Positions 1 to 7,593 of a DNA stretch of 64,000 bases are shown here, one piece after another. The stretch lies in contig NZ_JXTE01000039.1 of assembly GCF_000972385.1 (NCBI RefSeq), forward strand, positions 1 through 64,000. Reading direction: 5' to 3'. Made by a program: the position numbers and the translations under genes. Source of the stretch: Streptomyces sp. WM6386 (GTDB taxonomy: Bacteria; Actinomycetota; Actinomycetes; Streptomycetales; Streptomycetaceae). The notes below the pieces were generated by a model. The model saw nothing but the letters and a program-made list of their open reading frames with translations. It was not told the DNA's origin and made no database searches. How positions within the stretch are numbered: position 1 is the first letter of the stretch; each line of letters starts with the position of its first letter.

Positions 1-469
1 TTCCCGCCGGGGCCCAGGGGCCGGGCTCGCCGTACGGCGGGGTGCTGTACGGGTCGGGATCGTGCAGAGGCTTGGGAGAAGGATCTGCCGTGCCCTCCTC
101 CACCGCCGGGGCGGTGCGCGCGAGGGGCAGGCTCAGCTCGAAGTCACCCTCACCCTGGGCCCCGGCGGGAACCCGGTCCTCGGGCCTGGACCCTGGCTCG
201 GGTCCAAGCCCGGACGGACCGTCCTCGCGGACGGCATCCCGCGGCGACCTCAGCTCGAAGTCGCCCCCGGCATCAGCCATGTCGGCCGCACCCTGAGGCT
301 GCCTCAGCTCGTAGTCACCGTCGGCGGTGGGACCCGGCACCGGAGGTGCCCCCTCGGTCCCCATGCTGTACTCGCCGGGCGCGGCCGGAGCCCCCTCCGC
401 CTGGTCCGCAGTGCCCTGCGGACGCGGTCGGCTCCACCACTTCGCCTTCGTGGGCTTCCCCTCGTTCAT
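1..469 (-). CDS. HtrA/DegP-like serine protease, N-terminal part (cut by left window edge)
   Basis: Only about 156 N-terminal residues lie in the window; the protease and PDZ domains would be beyond the left edge. The ATG follows GGGGAG. The visible part is a hydrophilic cytoplasmic tail rich in Pro, Gly and Glu, with three spaced copies of a short motif: DYELRQP, DFELRSP and DFELSLP. The HtrA call comes from position: ECF sigma, zinc-finger anti-sigma and then this gene copy the order sigE-rseA-htrA of M. tuberculosis. Membrane-bound HtrA proteins degrade misfolded envelope proteins. No catalytic residue can be checked here, so the name is inference. Confidence 0.7.
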   Translation of the reverse strand, partial: MNEGKPTKAKWWSRPRPQGTADQAEGAPAAPGEYSMGTEGAPPVPGPTADGDYELRQPQGAADMADAGGDFELRSPRDAVREDGPSGLGPEPGSRPEDRVPAGAQGEGDFELSLPLARTAPAVEEGTADPSPKPLHDPDPYSTPPYGEPGPWAPAG

Positions 470-625
470 GCTCTCCCCACAGCCGGGGCCTGGCCGGCAC
501 GTCGGCCCCGCTCACCTGCGCCTGTCAGGCACGCTGCCGCCATCACGGCCTGGTCTGCCGGACAGGCACGGGCACGGCTCTCCCTGGATTCAACCAGGTT
601 CGGGCGCCGACGCGCAGAGGCCGGG

Positions 626-1561
626 TCAGCGGGTGGTGCCGGAGGGGGAGGAGGTCGCGTGGGGGACGGGTGCGGCGAGCAGGTCCGGCGGGGTGAGGTC
701 CGCGGCCGTGGACCAGGAGGTCAGGGTGAGCGGCGGGGTCGAGCTGAGCGGACGTATCAACGGGGACATGGCTGCCGCGCCTGCCACCACGGGTGCCGTC
801 AGCGTGGCCTCCTGCGCCTGTGTGCCGGGAACCAGGGGCGCGGACGCCTCGGTCGGGGCGACCGGGCCGTCGATCCGGGACTGGTCCTGGGCGAACAGCG
901 GACCCATCGCACGGCGACGCTGGCTGTCGGGTGTCGCGGCGCCCGTGCCGCCCTGTGTGCGGGCCGGGGTGACATTGCTGCCTCCCGAGCCGCCACGGGC
1001 GTCCGTGTCGGTCGGCGCGATCGTGGTGACGCCGCCCAGTGCGATGGCGGCCAGCGACACCGCCCCGCCCACGACGAACGCGAACCGCATACCGCGCGAC
1101 GCCGACCGCTCGGCCTCGTGCCGGCTGACGTCATGGATGCGAAAACCGCCGTTGGAGGGGGTGAGCGCGGAGGTGTGCGGTGTCGCGGGGGCGTAGTCGA
1201 ACTCGAAACGCTCGCCGCGCTTCACGCCGAAGACTCCGGCGGTGCCGGGTCGTCCGGAGAAGCCGTCGGGGAATCCTCCCCCGAACGGCGAGCCGCCGTC
1301 CGAGTCACCTCCGCCGGGCAGCCCCTGGAGGCGGGCCAGGAAGCTCTCGGAGGGGGGCGGGGGCGCGGCCTCCGCGAACACGTTCTTCAGTCGGCGCTGG
1401 GCGTCGGCCTCGGCCTTGCATCTGGCGCAGGTGGCAAGGTGAGCGAGGACACGCTCGCGCGTCTCATGACCGAGCTCGCCATCGACCAGCGCGGCGAGTC
1501 GGTCTCCCAGGTGCTGCTCCGCAAACCGCCCTTCGGCGGGATTGGGCCGTGATCCACTCAC
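626..1561 (-). CDS. Zinc-finger anti-sigma factor (RseA-like), single-pass membrane protein
   Basis: 311 residues. The GTG start overlaps the sigma-factor stop by 4 bases (GTGA), so the two are translationally coupled. Residues 15-55 form an anti-sigma zinc finger with the HxxxCxxC motif (H41, C45, C48). One membrane segment lies at about 159-181, followed by a Thr/Pro/Ala-rich extracytoplasmic tail. By homology it binds and silences the ECF sigma factor encoded just upstream and releases it on envelope or redox stress. The upstream in-frame ATG region is rejected because it would lie inside the sigma gene. Confidence 0.87.
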   Translation of the reverse strand: MSGSRPNPAEGRFAEQHLGDRLAALVDGELGHETRERVLAHLATCARCKAEADAQRRLKNVFAEAAPPPPSESFLARLQGLPGGGDSDGGSPFGGGFPDGFSGRPGTAGVFGVKRGERFEFDYAPATPHTSALTPSNGGFRIHDVSRHEAERSASRGMRFAFVVGGAVSLAAIALGGVTTIAPTDTDARGGSGGSNVTPARTQGGTGAATPDSQRRRAMGPLFAQDQSRIDGPVAPTEASAPLVPGTQAQEATLTAPVVAGAAAMSPLIRPLSSTPPLTLTSWSTAADLTPPDLLAAPVPHATSSPSGTTR

Positions 1562-2268
1562 GCGGTCGCGCCCCCTCCCCCCAGAGCGGCGACGCGGGGC
1601 ACGAAGGAGCGACGCTCGGCCCGCGCCTCCGGCGACCGGTGCGCGAGTGCCTTGCGCAGCTGGGAACGGCCGCGGTGGATACGCGAGCGGACCGTGCCGA
1701 GCTTGACGCCCAGGGTCGCGGCGATCTCCTCGTACGACAGTCCTTCGATGTCGCACAGGACGACCGCGGCGCGGAACTCGGGCGCCAGAGTGTCGAGAGC
1801 CTGCTGGACGTCGGCGTCGAAGTGCGCGTCGTTGAAGACCTGTTGCGGCGATGGCTCACGGCTGGGCAGGCGCTCCGCCGCGTCCTCGCCGAGGGCGTCG
1901 AAGCGGATGCGCTGCTTGCGCCGGACCATGTCCAGGAACAGGTTGGTGGTGATGCGGTGGAGCCAGCCCTCGAAGGTGCCGGGCGTGTAGGTCGACAAGG
2001 AGCGGAAGACGCGGACGAAGACTTCCTGAGTGAGGTCCTCGGCGTCGTGCTGGTTGCCCGTCAGGCGGTAGGCGAGCCGGTAGACCCGGCCGCTGTGCGT
2101 GCTGACGATCTCCTCCCACGTCGGAGGAGTCCAGGCCTGCCCGTCCGCGTCGGTGGAGAAGGTCGCGGTGGCGTAGTCGCCGTGGCTGTGGTCAGCAGCG
2201 GTGTCGTTCACGGATTTCGGCCTACCCGCCGATCCGAGGAAGCGCCGCAGCACTCCTCCCCGATCCAC
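1558..2268 (-). CDS. ECF RNA polymerase sigma factor (M. tuberculosis SigE-like locus)
   Basis: 236 residues. Region 2 lies at about 56-120, including [17 protein letters not shown]. Region 4 lies at about 152-207 and ends in a helix-turn-helix, [15 protein letters not shown]. The GTG start at 2268 is preserved by AGGGGAGGT 12 bases upstream; an internal GTG at 2211 has no ribosome site. It directs polymerase to envelope-stress promoters and is held by the coupled anti-sigma. I leave the symbol empty because S. coelicolor SigE is a different protein. Confidence 0.92.
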   Translation of the reverse strand: MDRGGVLRRFLGSAGRPKSVNDTAADHSHGDYATATFSTDADGQAWTPPTWEEIVSTHSGRVYRLAYRLTGNQHDAEDLTQEVFVRVFRSLSTYTPGTFEGWLHRITTNLFLDMVRRKQRIRFDALGEDAAERLPSREPSPQQVFNDAHFDADVQQALDTLAPEFRAAVVLCDIEGLSYEEIAATLGVKLGTVRSRIHRGRSQLRKALAHRSPEARAERRSFVPRVAALGGGGATA

Positions 2269-2571
2269 AGGTGCGGCCGCACCTCCCCTGTCGGCTCTGG
2301 TGGTGTCCAGTGGAGCCCCTACCCCAGTGGAGCCCCTACCATAGCCACCTCGCCCGTTAGCTCCGGATAAGCGGTTTTACGAGAATTTGATCTGGGCTGA
2401 TACCGCTCGTGCGGCTGCGTCACCGCCCGCTCGGGCCCCTGCTCGGCATCGTGATCCAACTGTGTCCCCCCGGGTGCGTCTCCACCCCTCTAAACGCCCG
2501 GTCCCATCTGCGGGTTCCCGGGCCCAACGGATACAGTCACGCCCAGGCAACCACGGGGACAGGAGAGGGTC
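2269..2571. promoter_or_regulatory. Divergent intergenic region between ECF sigma and O-methyltransferase
   Basis: This 303-bp gap must hold the promoters of both divergent genes. It contains the tandem 17-bp repeat and the sigma ribosome site (2281-2288). A run with no ATG, GTG or TTG in the methyltransferase frame extends from the TAA at 2491 to the gene. I find no confident -35/-10 pair on the plus strand. Confidence 0.5.
2307..2340. repeat. Perfect tandem 17-bp direct repeat upstream of the ECF sigma gene
   Basis: Two contiguous identical copies of CCAGTGGAGCCCCTACC (2307-2323 and 2324-2340). On the minus strand they lie just downstream of a possible -10 box TATGGT (2343-2338), so they would fall at the start of the sigma mRNA. 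They may be a regulator site, a leader element or a recent slippage duplication. Confidence 0.8.
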
Positions 2572-3204
2572 ATTACCGCCAACCGGCAGACGAGCTGGGC
2601 GTTCGCCGACGCCTACGTCGCCGAGGACGAAGTGCTGCGCTGGGCCCGTGACCGGGCCCGTGAAGCGGGCCTGCGCTCGGTGTCGCCCGGCGCGGGCGCA
2701 GCCCTGCGGTTGCTGGCGGCCTCCGTCGACGCGAAGGCGGTCGCCGAGATCGGCACCGGCACCGGTGTCTCCGGTATCCATCTGCTGCACGGCATGCGGC
2801 CTGACGGCGTGCTCACCACGGTCGACCCCGAGCCGGAGCACCAGCAGTTCGCCCGGCAGGCCTTCCGCGCCTCCGGGTTCGCCAGCAACCGGGCCCGCTT
2901 CATCCCGGGCCGTGCCCTGGACGTCCTGCCCCGCCTCACCGACGCCGGCTACGACCTCGTCTTCTGCGACGGCGACCGGCAGGAGGTCATGGACTACCTC
3001 GCTGAATCGTTGCGCCTGCTGCGACAGGGGGGCCTGGTCGTCTTCGAGGGTGTCTTCGCGCACGGCCGGACAATGGACTCCGGTCCGCAGCCCACCGAGG
3101 TGCTGCGGCTGCGCGAGTTGCTGCGCGCGGTGCGGGAGAGCCAGGAGCTCGTGCCGTCGCTGCTGCCGGTGGGCGACGGGCTGCTGTGCGCGGTCAAGCG
3201 CTGA
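2572..3204 (+). CDS. SAM-dependent O-methyltransferase (Rv1220c-like), probable ATT start
   Basis: 210 residues from ATT. The SAM-binding loop EIGTGTGVSG is at 59-68, followed by an acidic residue after strand 2 (TVDPEPEH); this is the class I catechol-OMT-like fold. The divergent position next to the ECF sigma gene matches M. tuberculosis Rv1220c. From the upstream TAA (2491) to GTG 2632 there is no ATG, GTG or TTG in frame. ATT 2572 sits 6 bases after AGGAG and brings in 20 residues (TSWAFADAYVAEDE...) that look like real family N-terminus. If GTG 2632 were the start, the protein would lack this helix and have no ribosome site. The substrate is unknown. Confidence 0.8.
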   Translation: MTANRQTSWAFADAYVAEDEVLRWARDRAREAGLRSVSPGAGAALRLLAASVDAKAVAEIGTGTGVSGIHLLHGMRPDGVLTTVDPEPEHQQFARQAFRASGFASNRARFIPGRALDVLPRLTDAGYDLVFCDGDRQEVMDYLAESLRLLRQGGLVVFEGVFAHGRTMDSGPQPTEVLRLRELLRAVRESQELVPSLLPVGDGLLCAVKR

Positions 3205-3234
3205 CCCTCGCACCGCCCGGACCTGGGCAAACAC

Positions 3235-3266
3235 CTGCCCCGGCACCGATAACGATGCCGGGGCAG
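3235..3266. terminator. Bidirectional terminator between convergent genes
   Basis: Perfect 11-bp stem CTGCCCCGGCA / TGCCGGGGCAG with a 10-base loop, placed between the ends of the O-methyltransferase (plus) and the DUF3117 gene (minus). There is no T-run, as is usual in Streptomyces. Confidence 0.8.
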
Positions 3267-3291
3267 CTGAAGGGGTATGGTCGCTTCCGCG

Positions 3292-3459
3292 TCAGCCGAC
3301 GACCTTCTTGAGGGCGTCACCGAGCGCGTCGGCCTCGTCAGGGGTCAGCTCGACGACGAGCCGACCGCCGCCTTCGAGCGGAACGCGCATGACAATGCCC
3401 CGCCCCTCCTTTGTCACCTCGAGCGGGCCATCGCCCGTCCGCGGCTTCATGGCCGCCAT
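3292..3459 (-). CDS. Small conserved DUF3117 protein
   Basis: 55 residues beginning MAAMKPRTGDGPLEVTKEGR and ending DALGDALKKVV(G). This is the highly conserved actinobacterial DUF3117 family, whose function is unknown. The ATG at 3459 follows an AAGGGGAA site; longer in-frame extensions run through the promoter. The protein is basic at the N-terminus and acidic at the C-terminus, with no membrane segment. It is monocistronic. Confidence 0.88.
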   Translation of the reverse strand: MAAMKPRTGDGPLEVTKEGRGIVMRVPLEGGGRLVVELTPDEADALGDALKKVVG

Positions 3460-3570
3460 GCTCGTTCCCCTTCCTGAAACCAGCTCATCGTCAAAGCCGA
3501 CGGCCCTGGGAGGGCACGCGTGTCGTGCGTGGGCACGCGACACCGGCATCGAACACATTGCTTCCAGGCC

Positions 3571-3601
3571 ATTATCCCGCATCTCAGGACCCGATGACCA
3601 A
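3571..3601 (-). promoter_or_regulatory. Candidate promoter of the DUF3117 gene
   Basis: On the minus strand, TTGGTC (3601-3596) and GATAAT (3576-3571) are separated by 19 bp, about 110 bp upstream of the start codon. The spacing is slightly long. The rest of the 3460-3821 gap contains a TTGACG (3718-3723) that could serve the enoyl-CoA hydratase gene, but I see no matching -10. Confidence 0.35.
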
Positions 3602-3821
3602 CATCAGTCGGCATCGCTTGGGCAACGCGCGCGAGCAAAACCACTCAATTCGGCGATGTGACTGCGATACTGCGCGGCCGCACACGTATCCGGCGACCTC
3701 TTTCGGTCGCACATTCTTTGACGCAGGTCACACGTCCGTTCCGGTCGTTCGACGGTGATCTCCGCCATGCTGTCCTTCGAAACCCGCAAGTAACCCGCTG
3801 GGACGCAGGAGGGGACAGACC

Positions 3822-4613
3822 ATGGCCGACACCGTGCTCTACGAGGTGAGCGACGGGCTCGCGACAATCACGATCAACCGTCCCGAGGCGATGAACGCGC
3901 TCGACATCGCGACGAAGGTCGAGCTGCGGGAGGCGGTGGAATCCGCGGCCGGTGACGGAGCCGTACGGGCGGTACTGCTGACCTCCACCGGGGAGCGGGC
4001 GTTCTGTGTGGGACAGGACCTCAAAGAACACATCGGGCTGCTGGCCGAGGGCTCGACGAAGGTCATGAGCACGGTCGCGGAGCACTACAACCCGATCGTG
4101 CGGGCGCTGACGCAGATGCCGAAGCCGGTGGTGGCCGGGGTGAACGGCGTCGCGGCCGGCGCCGGGTTCGGACTGGCCCTGGCGGCGGACTACCGAGTGG
4201 TGGCGGACACGGCGGGGTTCAACACGTCGTTCGCGGGGGTCGCGCTGACGGCGGACTCCGGGGTCTCGTGGACCCTCCCGCGCGTGGTCGGGCCGGGGCG
4301 CGCCGCCGATCTGCTGCTCTTCCCGCGGACGATCAAGGCTCAGGAGGCGTACGAGCTGGGTATCGCGAACCGTCTCGTGCCGTCCACCGAGCTGCCGGGC
4401 GAGGCCGAGAAGATCGCGCGGGCATTGGCCGAGGGGCCGACGGTGGCCTACGCGGCGATCAAGGAAGCCGTCGCGTACGGGTTCTCGCACTCCCTGGCCG
4501 AGACGCTGGACAAGGAGGACGAGCTGCAGACGCGGGCGGGATCCTCACAGGACCATGCGATCGCCGTGCAGGCCTTCGTGAACAAGGCGGAGCCCAAGTA
4601 CCTGGGTCGCTGA
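3822..4613 (+). CDS. Enoyl-CoA hydratase/isomerase family protein (PaaG-like)
   Basis: 263 residues, full crotonase length, with GGAGGGG before ATG. Oxyanion-hole segments are FCVGQDLK (61-68) and GVNGVAAGAGFGLA (106-119). The catalytic glutamates of hydratases are absent. Instead D145 in TADSGVSWTLPR matches the aspartate used by PaaG-type 1,2-epoxyphenylacetyl-CoA isomerases and dienoyl/enoyl isomerases. It likely isomerises or hydrates an acyl-CoA in aromatic or fatty-acid breakdown. No other degradation gene is adjacent, so the substrate is open. Its 3' end converges on tag with a 3-bp gap. Confidence 0.82.
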   Translation: MADTVLYEVSDGLATITINRPEAMNALDIATKVELREAVESAAGDGAVRAVLLTSTGERAFCVGQDLKEHIGLLAEGSTKVMSTVAEHYNPIVRALTQMPKPVVAGVNGVAAGAGFGLALAADYRVVADTAGFNTSFAGVALTADSGVSWTLPRVVGPGRAADLLLFPRTIKAQEAYELGIANRLVPSTELPGEAEKIARALAEGPTVAYAAIKEAVAYGFSHSLAETLDKEDELQTRAGSSQDHAIAVQAFVNKAEPKYLGR

Positions 4614-4616
4614 GCC

Positions 4617-5198
4617 TCAGCTCTGCCTGACCACGCACGCGGCCAGATGATCGTCCACCAGGCCGCACGCCTGCATCAGCGCGTACGCCGTGGTCGGGCC
4701 GACGAAGCGGAGGCCCTTCTTCTTCAGGGCCTTCGACAGGGCCGTGGACTCGGGAGTGATCGCCGGGACGTCCCCCAACACCTTGGGGGCCGGGCCCGGT
4801 GTCCTCGGGGCGTGGGACCAGATGAAGTCATCGAGCTCACCCGGCGCCCACTCGGCCAGCACGCGTGCGTTGGCGAGCGTCGCCTCGATCTTGGCCCTGT
4901 TGCGGATGATGCCCTCGTCGAGGAGAAGGCGGTCCCGGTCGGCGTCCGTGAACAGGGCGACCTTGGCGATCTCGAAGCCCGCGAAAGCCGCGCGGAAGCC
5001 TTCTCGGCGACGCAGGATCGTGATCCAGGAGAGGCCGGACTGGAAGGCCTCCAGGCTCAGGCGCTCGTACAGGGCGTCGTCGCCGTGGACCGGGCGGCCC
5101 CACTCCTCGTCGTGGTACGCGACGTAGTCCTCGGTGGACAGCGCCCAGGGGCAGCGCAGGACGCCGTCCGGGCCGGCGAGGGCGGCGCCGTCGGTCAC
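4617..5198 (-). CDS. tag: DNA-3-methyladenine glycosylase I (Tag)
   Basis: 193 residues. It excises 3-methyladenine from alkylated DNA. The zinc site C16, H29, H184, C188 keeps the spacing of E. coli Tag (C4, H17, H175, C179), and E50 aligns with catalytic E38. The HhH-like core includes SGLSWITILRRREGFRAAF. The GTG start overlaps the stop of the DivIVA-like gene by 4 bases, so the two form one transcript. The same neighbours (folP2, DivIVA-like, tag) occur in mycobacteria. Confidence 0.93.
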   Translation of the reverse strand: MTDGAALAGPDGVLRCPWALSTEDYVAYHDEEWGRPVHGDDALYERLSLEAFQSGLSWITILRRREGFRAAFAGFEIAKVALFTDADRDRLLLDEGIIRNRAKIEATLANARVLAEWAPGELDDFIWSHAPRTPGPAPKVLGDVPAITPESTALSKALKKKGLRFVGPTTAYALMQACGLVDDHLAACVVRQS

Positions 5199-5569
5199 TG
5201 CTGCTCCCCCGGACCCTCGGCGGGCTTCTCCATGGACACATGCGAGACGGGCGCGCCGTGTGTGACGGCCTGGGCGCCGGCCAGGGCGGACTCCAGGTCG
5301 GCGATACGGGCGTCGCGCTCGGCGAGTTCGGCGCCGAGGCGGCTGAGGGCGTCGTCCACGTCGCCCATGCGGTAGCCGCGGGCGGCGAGCGGGAAGCGGA
5401 GGGCCTCGACATCGGCGCGGTTGACCGGGCGCTCCAGCGGGAGGGGGTCCTGGAGCCGCTCCGGGGCGGCCTCGGGCAGGGGTCCCGTCTCGCCGCCGCC
5501 CACCACGGCGAGCGTCACCGCGGCGACCACGACGGCGAGCGCGACGACGAGGAACAAGAACATAACCAT
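5195..5569 (-). CDS. DivIVA-domain membrane protein
   Basis: About 124 residues from ATG 5569. An N-terminal membrane helix (VMFLFLVVALAVVVAAVTLAV) is followed by a Pro-rich linker. A short DivIVA-like segment follows (PLERPVNRADVEALRFPLAA...GYRMGDVDDALSRLGAEL) with a predicted coiled coil. It may anchor a polar or cell-wall complex. A longer start at 5635 (23 extra residues) is possible but would run into the inverted repeat shared with the divergent folP promoter. It is coupled to tag by a 4-base overlap. Confidence 0.75.
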   Translation of the reverse strand: MVMFLFLVVALAVVVAAVTLAVVGGGETGPLPEAAPERLQDPLPLERPVNRADVEALRFPLAARGYRMGDVDDALSRLGAELAERDARIADLESALAGAQAVTHGAPVSHVSMEKPAEGPGEQQ

Positions 5570-5613
5570 CGCTGAAGGTCCCCATGCTCGGTGAAGGTGC
5601 TCGGAGTCGAATG

Positions 5614-5647
5614 TGTCAGAGTCCGATCGTGCCATGCGAGTCTGACA
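5614..5647. promoter_or_regulatory. Inverted repeat in the DivIVA-like/folP divergent promoter
   Basis: TGTCAGAGTC (5614-5623) and GAGTCTGACA (5638-5647) form a 9-of-10 inverted repeat with a 14-base spacer. The outer hexamers read CTGACA on either strand and resemble -35 boxes pointing outwards. This is a possible operator or pair of divergent promoters; no regulator is known. Confidence 0.4.
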
Positions 5648-5711
5648 GTTAGGGTCGCAGGCGGCCGAGGAAGCGGCCGTACCCAGGTCGTACTACGAGA
5701 GGTCACAGCGG

Positions 5712-6572
5712 ATGCTCAGGCTGGGCAGGCGGGAATTCGGACCGCACGAGCCGGTGATCATGGCGATCGTGAACCGGACCCCGGACTCCTTCTACGACCA
5801 GGGCGCGACCTTCCGTGACGAACCGGCCCTCGCGCGCGTGGAGCAGGCGGTGGCCGAGGGCGCCGCGATCATCGATATCGGCGGGGTCAAGGCCGGGCCG
5901 GGTGAGGAAGTCTCCGCCGAGGAGGAGGCGCGGCGGACGGTCGGGTTCGTGGCGGAGGTGCGGCGGCGGTTCCCGGATGTCGTGATCAGCGTGGACACCT
6001 GGCGGGCGTCGGTCGGTGCGGCCGTGTGCGAGGCGGGGGCGGATCTGCTGAACGATGCGTGGGGCGGGGTCGATCCGGGGCTCGCGGAGGTCGCTGCGCG
6101 GTACGGGGTCGGGCTGGTGTGTACGCATGCGGGGGAATCGGAGCCTCGTACGCGGCCGCATCGGGTTTCCTACGACGACGTCATGGCCGACATCCTGCGG
6201 GTGACCCTGGGGCTGGCCGAGCGGGCGGTTTCGCTGGGGGTGCCTCGGGAGTCGGTGCTGATCGATCCGGGGCACGACTTCGGGAAGAACACGCGGCACA
6301 GTCTTGAGGCGACGCGGCGGTTGGGGGAGATGGTGTCCAGCGGGTGGCCCGTGCTGGTGTCGCTGTCCAACAAGGACTTCGTCGGGGAGACGTTGGACAA
6401 GCCGGTGAAGGAGCGGGTGGTGGGGACGTTGGCGACCACCGCGGTGTCGGCGTGGCTGGGGGCGCAGGTGTACCGCGTGCACGAGGTCGCGGAGACCCGG
6501 CAGGTGCTGGACATGGTGGCGTCCATCGCGGGCCACCGGCCTCCGGCGGTCGCCAGGCGGGGGCTGGCGTAG
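5712..6572 (+). CDS. folP2: Dihydropteroate synthase homologue of the FolP2 type
   Basis: 286 residues with a TIM-barrel DHPS layout: NRTPDSFYDQG (loop 1), DIGGVKAGPG (loop 2), SVDTWR, NDAWGG, DPGHDFGKN and a C-terminal VHEVAETRQ. True DHPS has NVTPDSFSDGG and a STRPG loop; here loop 2 reads KAGPG and the Ser-Thr-Arg that bind the pterin product are missing. Mycobacterial FolP2 shows the same change and is reported not to have DHPS activity. So the role is probably not folate synthesis. It sits where folP2 sits in the mycobacterial tag/DivIVA cluster. Confidence 0.85.
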   Translation: MLRLGRREFGPHEPVIMAIVNRTPDSFYDQGATFRDEPALARVEQAVAEGAAIIDIGGVKAGPGEEVSAEEEARRTVGFVAEVRRRFPDVVISVDTWRASVGAAVCEAGADLLNDAWGGVDPGLAEVAARYGVGLVCTHAGESEPRTRPHRVSYDDVMADILRVTLGLAERAVSLGVPRESVLIDPGHDFGKNTRHSLEATRRLGEMVSSGWPVLVSLSNKDFVGETLDKPVKERVVGTLATTAVSAWLGAQVYRVHEVAETRQVLDMVASIAGHRPPAVARRGLA

Positions 6573-6630
6573 GGCCCCGCGGCGAAGCCGCTGATGGATG
6601 CAGTCGCCCCCGCCGCCCCTACCCGTCCCG

Positions 6631-6702
6631 TCCCTGGGGGCTGCGCCCCCAGACCCCCGCTTCGGCCCTGAACGGGCCTCGTCCTCAAACGCCGGACGGG
6701 CT
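6631..6702. repeat. Dispersed Streptomyces palindromic intergenic repeat / terminator
   Basis: A TGGGGG-CTGCG-CCCCCA hairpin (6635-6651) is followed by the motif TCCTCAAACGCCGGACGGG (to about 6701). I recognise this pair as a common intergenic element in Streptomyces genomes. It lies between convergent folP2 and the LOG-like gene and probably ends transcription from both sides. Confidence 0.7.
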
Positions 6703-6736
6703 GAGAAACCAGCCTGCCCGGCGTCCGCGGGGGCTT

Positions 6737-7495
6737 CTAGCGGCCCGCCTCCTTCGAGACCAGGGCAACCGCCTCGTCCACGTCGTCCGTCACGTGGAAG
6801 AGGAGCAGGTCCTTTTCCGACGCCTTGCCCTGGGCGATGAGGGTGTTGGTGATCCAGTCCACCAGGCCGCCCCAGTACTCGGTGCCGAAGAGGACGATCG
6901 GGAAGCGGGTGACCTTCTGGGTCTGGACCAGGGTCAACGCCTCGAAAAGCTCGTCCAGGGTGCCCAGGCCGCCGGGCAGGACCACGAAGCCTTGCGCGTA
7001 CTTCACGAACATCATCTTGCGGACGAAGAAGTACCGGAAGTTGAGGCCGATGTCGACGTAGGGGTTGAGCCCCTGCTCGAAGGGGAGCTCGATGCCGAGG
7101 CCGACGGAGATGCCCTTCGCCTCGCAGGCACCCTTGTTGGCCGCCTCCATGGCCCCGGGACCGCCACCGGTGATGACGGCGAAACCGGCCTCCACCAGGC
7201 CCCGCCCGAGCTGCACGCCCGCCTCGTACTCCGGTGAGTCCGCCGCCGTCCGCGCCGACCCGAACACACTGATCGCGGGCGGGAGTTCGGCGAGCGTGCC
7301 GAAGCCCTCGATGAACTCCGACTGGATGCGCAGGACCCGCCAGGGGTCGGTGTGGACCCAGTCGGACGGGCCGCCCGCGTCCAGGAGGCGCTGGTCGGTC
7401 GTGCTCGCCGTCACCTGGCCCCGCCTTCGGAGGACCGGTCCCAGGCGCTGCTCCGACGGTGGCTGCTTCTTCCCCTCGGGGTTGCCGGTAGCCAT
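6737..7495 (-). CDS. LOG/TIGR00730 family Rossmann-fold protein
   Basis: 252 residues from ATG 7495 (GGAGGGAG ribosome site). Motifs GGGPGAME (110-117) and PGGLGTLDE (174-182) are diagnostic of the lysine-decarboxylase-like/LOG family, many members of which are cytokinin-type nucleoside 5'-monophosphate phosphoribohydrolases. The first 40 residues are a basic, disordered extension. The physiological substrate in Streptomyces is unknown. A start at 7564 would add 23 unsupported residues. Confidence 0.85.
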   Translation of the reverse strand: MATGNPEGKKQPPSEQRLGPVLRRRGQVTASTTDQRLLDAGGPSDWVHTDPWRVLRIQSEFIEGFGTLAELPPAISVFGSARTAADSPEYEAGVQLGRGLVEAGFAVITGGGPGAMEAANKGACEAKGISVGLGIELPFEQGLNPYVDIGLNFRYFFVRKMMFVKYAQGFVVLPGGLGTLDELFEALTLVQTQKVTRFPIVLFGTEYWGGLVDWITNTLIAQGKASEKDLLLFHVTDDVDEAVALVSKEAGR

Positions 7496-7593
7496 GTGCG
7501 CTCCCTCCACTTGCGGGTGTTTCCACCTCAGCGTAGATCTACGCGGGTTACAGAGGGGGGACATGCGGATGTCCGACCGGCACGAGGCTCACC

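Noticed and set aside
62..1552. 496-codon plus-strand open frame opposite the anti-sigma and HtrA genes
   Set aside because: Arg/Gly/Ala-rich antisense shadow caused by high GC; no ribosome site or domain, and the opposite strand carries clear genes.
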